Positions 61,698-64,000 of a DNA stretch of 64,000 nt are shown in pieces. Where the stretch lies: the NCBI RefSeq assembly GCF_018812025.1, contig NC_063052.1:30643951-30707950 (forward strand), read 5' to 3'. Every line of letters begins with the position of its first letter. Position 1 is the stretch's first letter. Source of the stretch: Megalobrama amblycephala (lineage: Eukaryota > Chordata > Actinopteri > Cypriniformes > Xenocyprididae). The position numbers and the translations under genes are program-made. Below the pieces are notes generated by a model that had not been told where the DNA came from, did no database searches, and saw only the letters and a list, made by a program, of their open reading frames with translations.

Positions 61698-61885
61698 TTA
61701 ATGTCTATTAAAGTTTTCAGTGTCATTATTCAGACCGACGCTGTGATAGATGGAAATGTCACGTGATACCTGTTACTTTTCTCATCGCTGTTCTTGATTG
61801 ACCAATCACAGACGTTCTTCATTACAGCATAAGTCAGTTTTGTGTTGTCATTATATTGAGATTGTAGGGGCTGTTTTCTTTTTGC
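61698..61885 (-). repeat. Tandem duplicate of the slc35a4 upstream region
   Basis: TACCTGTTACTTTTCTCATC and ATTGACCAATCACAG, ATTACAGCATA and GTAGGGGCTG occur in the same order and orientation as at 61021-61150, offset by about 720 bp, including the E-box-like TCACGTG and the CCAAT box. Confidence 0.8.
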
Positions 61886-61989
61886 GTCTTAGTTTTTACA
61901 TACATGTAACAGAACTGAAATAGTGTAAAAAATATCGCTTAAACATAAGGGCAAAATAAAGCTCGTACTCTATTCAGTTGGAAGTGCGG

Positions 61990-62208
61990 CAGTAGATCAA
62001 ACTCTCATTGGGCCTCCAGTTGTTCATCTGATCTCTCCTCCGCCATTTTTACTGCACTATACTGCAGGAAACACACGCTAAAACAGCGGCTCGGCTGGGA
62101 GCTTTCACACCCCACACACACACATGATCCAGATCCCCGATCCCGCGGTTTTACCGATGGTGTGCTGACAGATTCGGCTGGGTTTGGACTGATCCTGCGC
62201 TCGTTCAG
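61990..62208 (+). other. Possible non-coding first exon of an unknown plus-strand gene
   Basis: A CpG-containing stretch with CCGCCATTTTTACTGC near 62040 (YY1-like) ends at TCGTTCAG followed by GTAAGG, an excellent plus-strand splice donor. All frames reaching the donor carry stops near 62165 or lack a long ORF, so it would be a 5' UTR exon. No downstream exon was identified before 64000. It may equally be chance. Confidence 0.3.
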
Positions 62209-62536
62209 GTAAGGCTTCAATAAGGCACGCGCTCATTGGCCGCAGTCAGTCAGTATCAGCACTCAACAACAACCGACATCACACACACACACGGGAGGGA
62301 ATAAAACGCACTCTGACATGTCTGCACACACTCTTTGAGCATTTTAGCCGTGGTTTTATGCAAATAATTTGCAGTTAAAATCAGATATATGTATATATTT
62401 GTATATGAAGCTGTTGAGTAGTGTCACGTGATACGTTTTTGTTGTTTACCTGCATCTGTTCCAGCTGTGTGTGTAACTAATGCTAACAAAACAGTGCCAA
62501 CAAGTACCATGGCAGCATTTTTGTATATGTACCATA

Positions 62537-63028
62537 CACTGTAAAAAGTAACATGCTCCATCTACTCAATAAAATTGTAGCAACAGATTACAAGCAATAT
62601 TATTAATAAAATTCAGCATATAAAAATTGAGTTAGAATTAATCAAATTAATTCCTTAAAAGTCAACCATTTAAAATGTGTAAAATTAGCAAACACCATTA
62701 CAAAAACCCATAAACTGTCAAACTGCCCAACTAAATGAAACACTAATCACCATAATGGTGACCATTTTTTTCAATAAAATCAACATCAACATGTAAACCT
62801 ATTAATTCTTGTGTTTCTCTTTGCTTCAGTGATTTTGCTTGTTATCATCAGCTATCTTCAATGTTCACAATAAAAAAAGAGAATTCATCTTTGATGTCTG
62901 TCTGTTGATCAGATTTTTGTTTAAATTTTACTTAAATTTTACTTGTTTTAAATGGTTGGTAATAATATTGCTTGTAATCTGTTGCCAAAATTTTATGGAG
63001 TAGATATAGCGTATTACTTTTTACAGTG
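62537..63028. mobile_element. MITE with CACTGTAAAAAGTAA ends
   Basis: Termini CACTGTAAAAAGTAA and TTACTTTTTACAGTG, with inverted subterminal AACAGATTACAAGCAATATT / AATATTGCTTGTAATCTGTT. Interior words (AACACTAATCACCATAA) are shared with 6355-6375. Non-coding. Confidence 0.75.
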
Positions 63029-63499
63029 TAGTAACACTATAGTATTCTCAGAAGTACGTTAGTGTCGTAAGTAATGTCAGGAAACCGGTTAAGAGCATGC
63101 ACACATAGATATTTAATCCCGAAATGAAAAAGAAAAGTAAAGAAAATACAATTTGGGAGAAAGAAAAAGACCAATAAGAAAATATTTATTTAGATTCTGT
63201 CTATTTATTTATAGGCATGCGTGGCATTGTTTTTCATGTAAATTAAACGTGTTTCCAGTAAAAATAAAAAGGTTTTATTCCCATTATCGTCTCACACTGA
63301 TTATTAAAGTTCATTATACACCTTCAGTTGCATAATTCATATTAATTAATTAACTTTTTTTTTAAATTGCATGTTTCATGACAGTTTATATATATGCATG
63401 CATGCATTATATTTTCATAACTATCACATTTAAGTCCAAATAGTGTCTAGAAACATGTTTATCTTTCATTCTCTATTTCTTGTTTTTGAGAAAGTATCA

Positions 63500-64000
63500 A
63501 AGGGTTAGTTCACCCAAAAATGAAAATTCTGTCATTAATTACTCACCCTCATGTCGTTCCACATCCGTAAGACCTTCATTCATCTTCGGAACACAAATTA
63601 AGATATTTTAGTTGAAATCCCATGGCTCCGTGAGGCCTTCATATCCAGCAATGACATTTCCTCTCTCAAGATCCATTAATGTACTAAAAACATATTTAAA
63701 TCAGTTTATGTGAGTACAGTGGTTCAATATTAATATTATAAAGCGATGAGAATATTTTTGTTGGCAAAAAAAACAACAAAAAAAACCGACTTATATAGTG
63801 ATGGCCGATTTCAAAACACTGCTTCAGGAAGCTTCGGAGCGTTATGAATCAGCGTGTCGAATCATGATTCGGATCGCGTGTCAAACTGCTGAAATCATGT
63901 GACTTTGACGCACCGAACAGCAGATTTGATACACTGATTCATTTGTGCTCCGAAGCTTCCTGAAGCAGTGTTTTGAAATCGGCCATCACTATATAAGTCA
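63500..64000. mobile_element. TTAA-family B MITE running off the right edge
   Basis: Starts AGGGTTAGTTCACCCAAAAA and contains ACTCACCCTCATGTCGTTCC, as at 25412. Inside, TATATAGTGATGGCCGATTT (about 63792) is mirrored by AAATCGGCCATCACTATATA at the window end, so the element's centre is near 63895 and its right half lies outside. Confidence 0.75.

Noticed and set aside
62005..62220. Minus-strand short ORF ending MAEERSDEQLEAQ as a second copy of the microprotein's first exon
   Set aside because: Only MAE and a few leader bases are shared, there is no splice donor, and the duplicated promoter segments lie on the wrong side for a tandem copy.

Overview
This is vertebrate genomic DNA, most likely from a cyprinid (carp/zebrafish-type) fish. 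Genes are split by GT-AG introns, coding exons cover only a few percent of the sequence, and the spacers are full of (CA)n/(TG)n microsatellites and short DNA transposons of kinds typical of cyprinid genomes. No bacterial, phage or CRISPR content is seen. The gene set (ndst1, cd74, slc35a4) corresponds to human 5q31-q32 genes.

Layout. (1) 1-30.5 kb: the 5' half of ndst1 (heparan sulfate N-deacetylase/N-sulfotransferase 1) on the minus strand. Six coding exons lie between 857 and 9159. A likely non-coding first exon and GC-rich promoter sit at about 30.33-30.55 kb, so intron 1 is about 21 kb and full of transposons. The sulfotransferase half is off the left edge. (2) 30.9-37.8 kb: a nest of repeats. 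A TTAA-flanked element contains a 1.58-kb foldback element with TAA duplications, then a 50-bp minisatellite of roughly 36 units, which is itself split by a recent 2.7-kb LTR retrotransposon carrying only a Gag-like gene. (3) 41.1-46.0 kb: cd74 (MHC class II invariant chain), plus strand, seven coding exons, 232 aa. It has two CLIP-like exons and a thyroglobulin domain but no recognisable trimerisation domain. (4) 46.7-50.3 kb: a long inverted repeat around a decayed Tc1-like transposase. (5) 50.66-52.94 kb: a six-exon, 230-aa coiled-coil gene that I cannot name. (6) 56.2-60.8 kb: the slc35a4 locus, minus strand. A three-exon, 104-aa ORF matches the microprotein known from the 5' leader of human SLC35A4, and the 317-aa SLC35A4 transporter ORF lies downstream of it. 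(7) 60.8-64 kb: the slc35a4 promoter with a tandem duplication, a possible first exon of an unknown plus-strand gene, and more TTAA-type repeats.

The genes are independent eukaryotic units and do not form an operon. The one true pairing is the slc35a4 locus, where a mitochondrial microprotein and a transporter appear to share a promoter. The most unusual gene structure is cd74, in which a duplicated CLIP-like exon occupies the place where the trimerisation region is expected. Several transposon insertions can be checked against their own empty sites elsewhere in this window.
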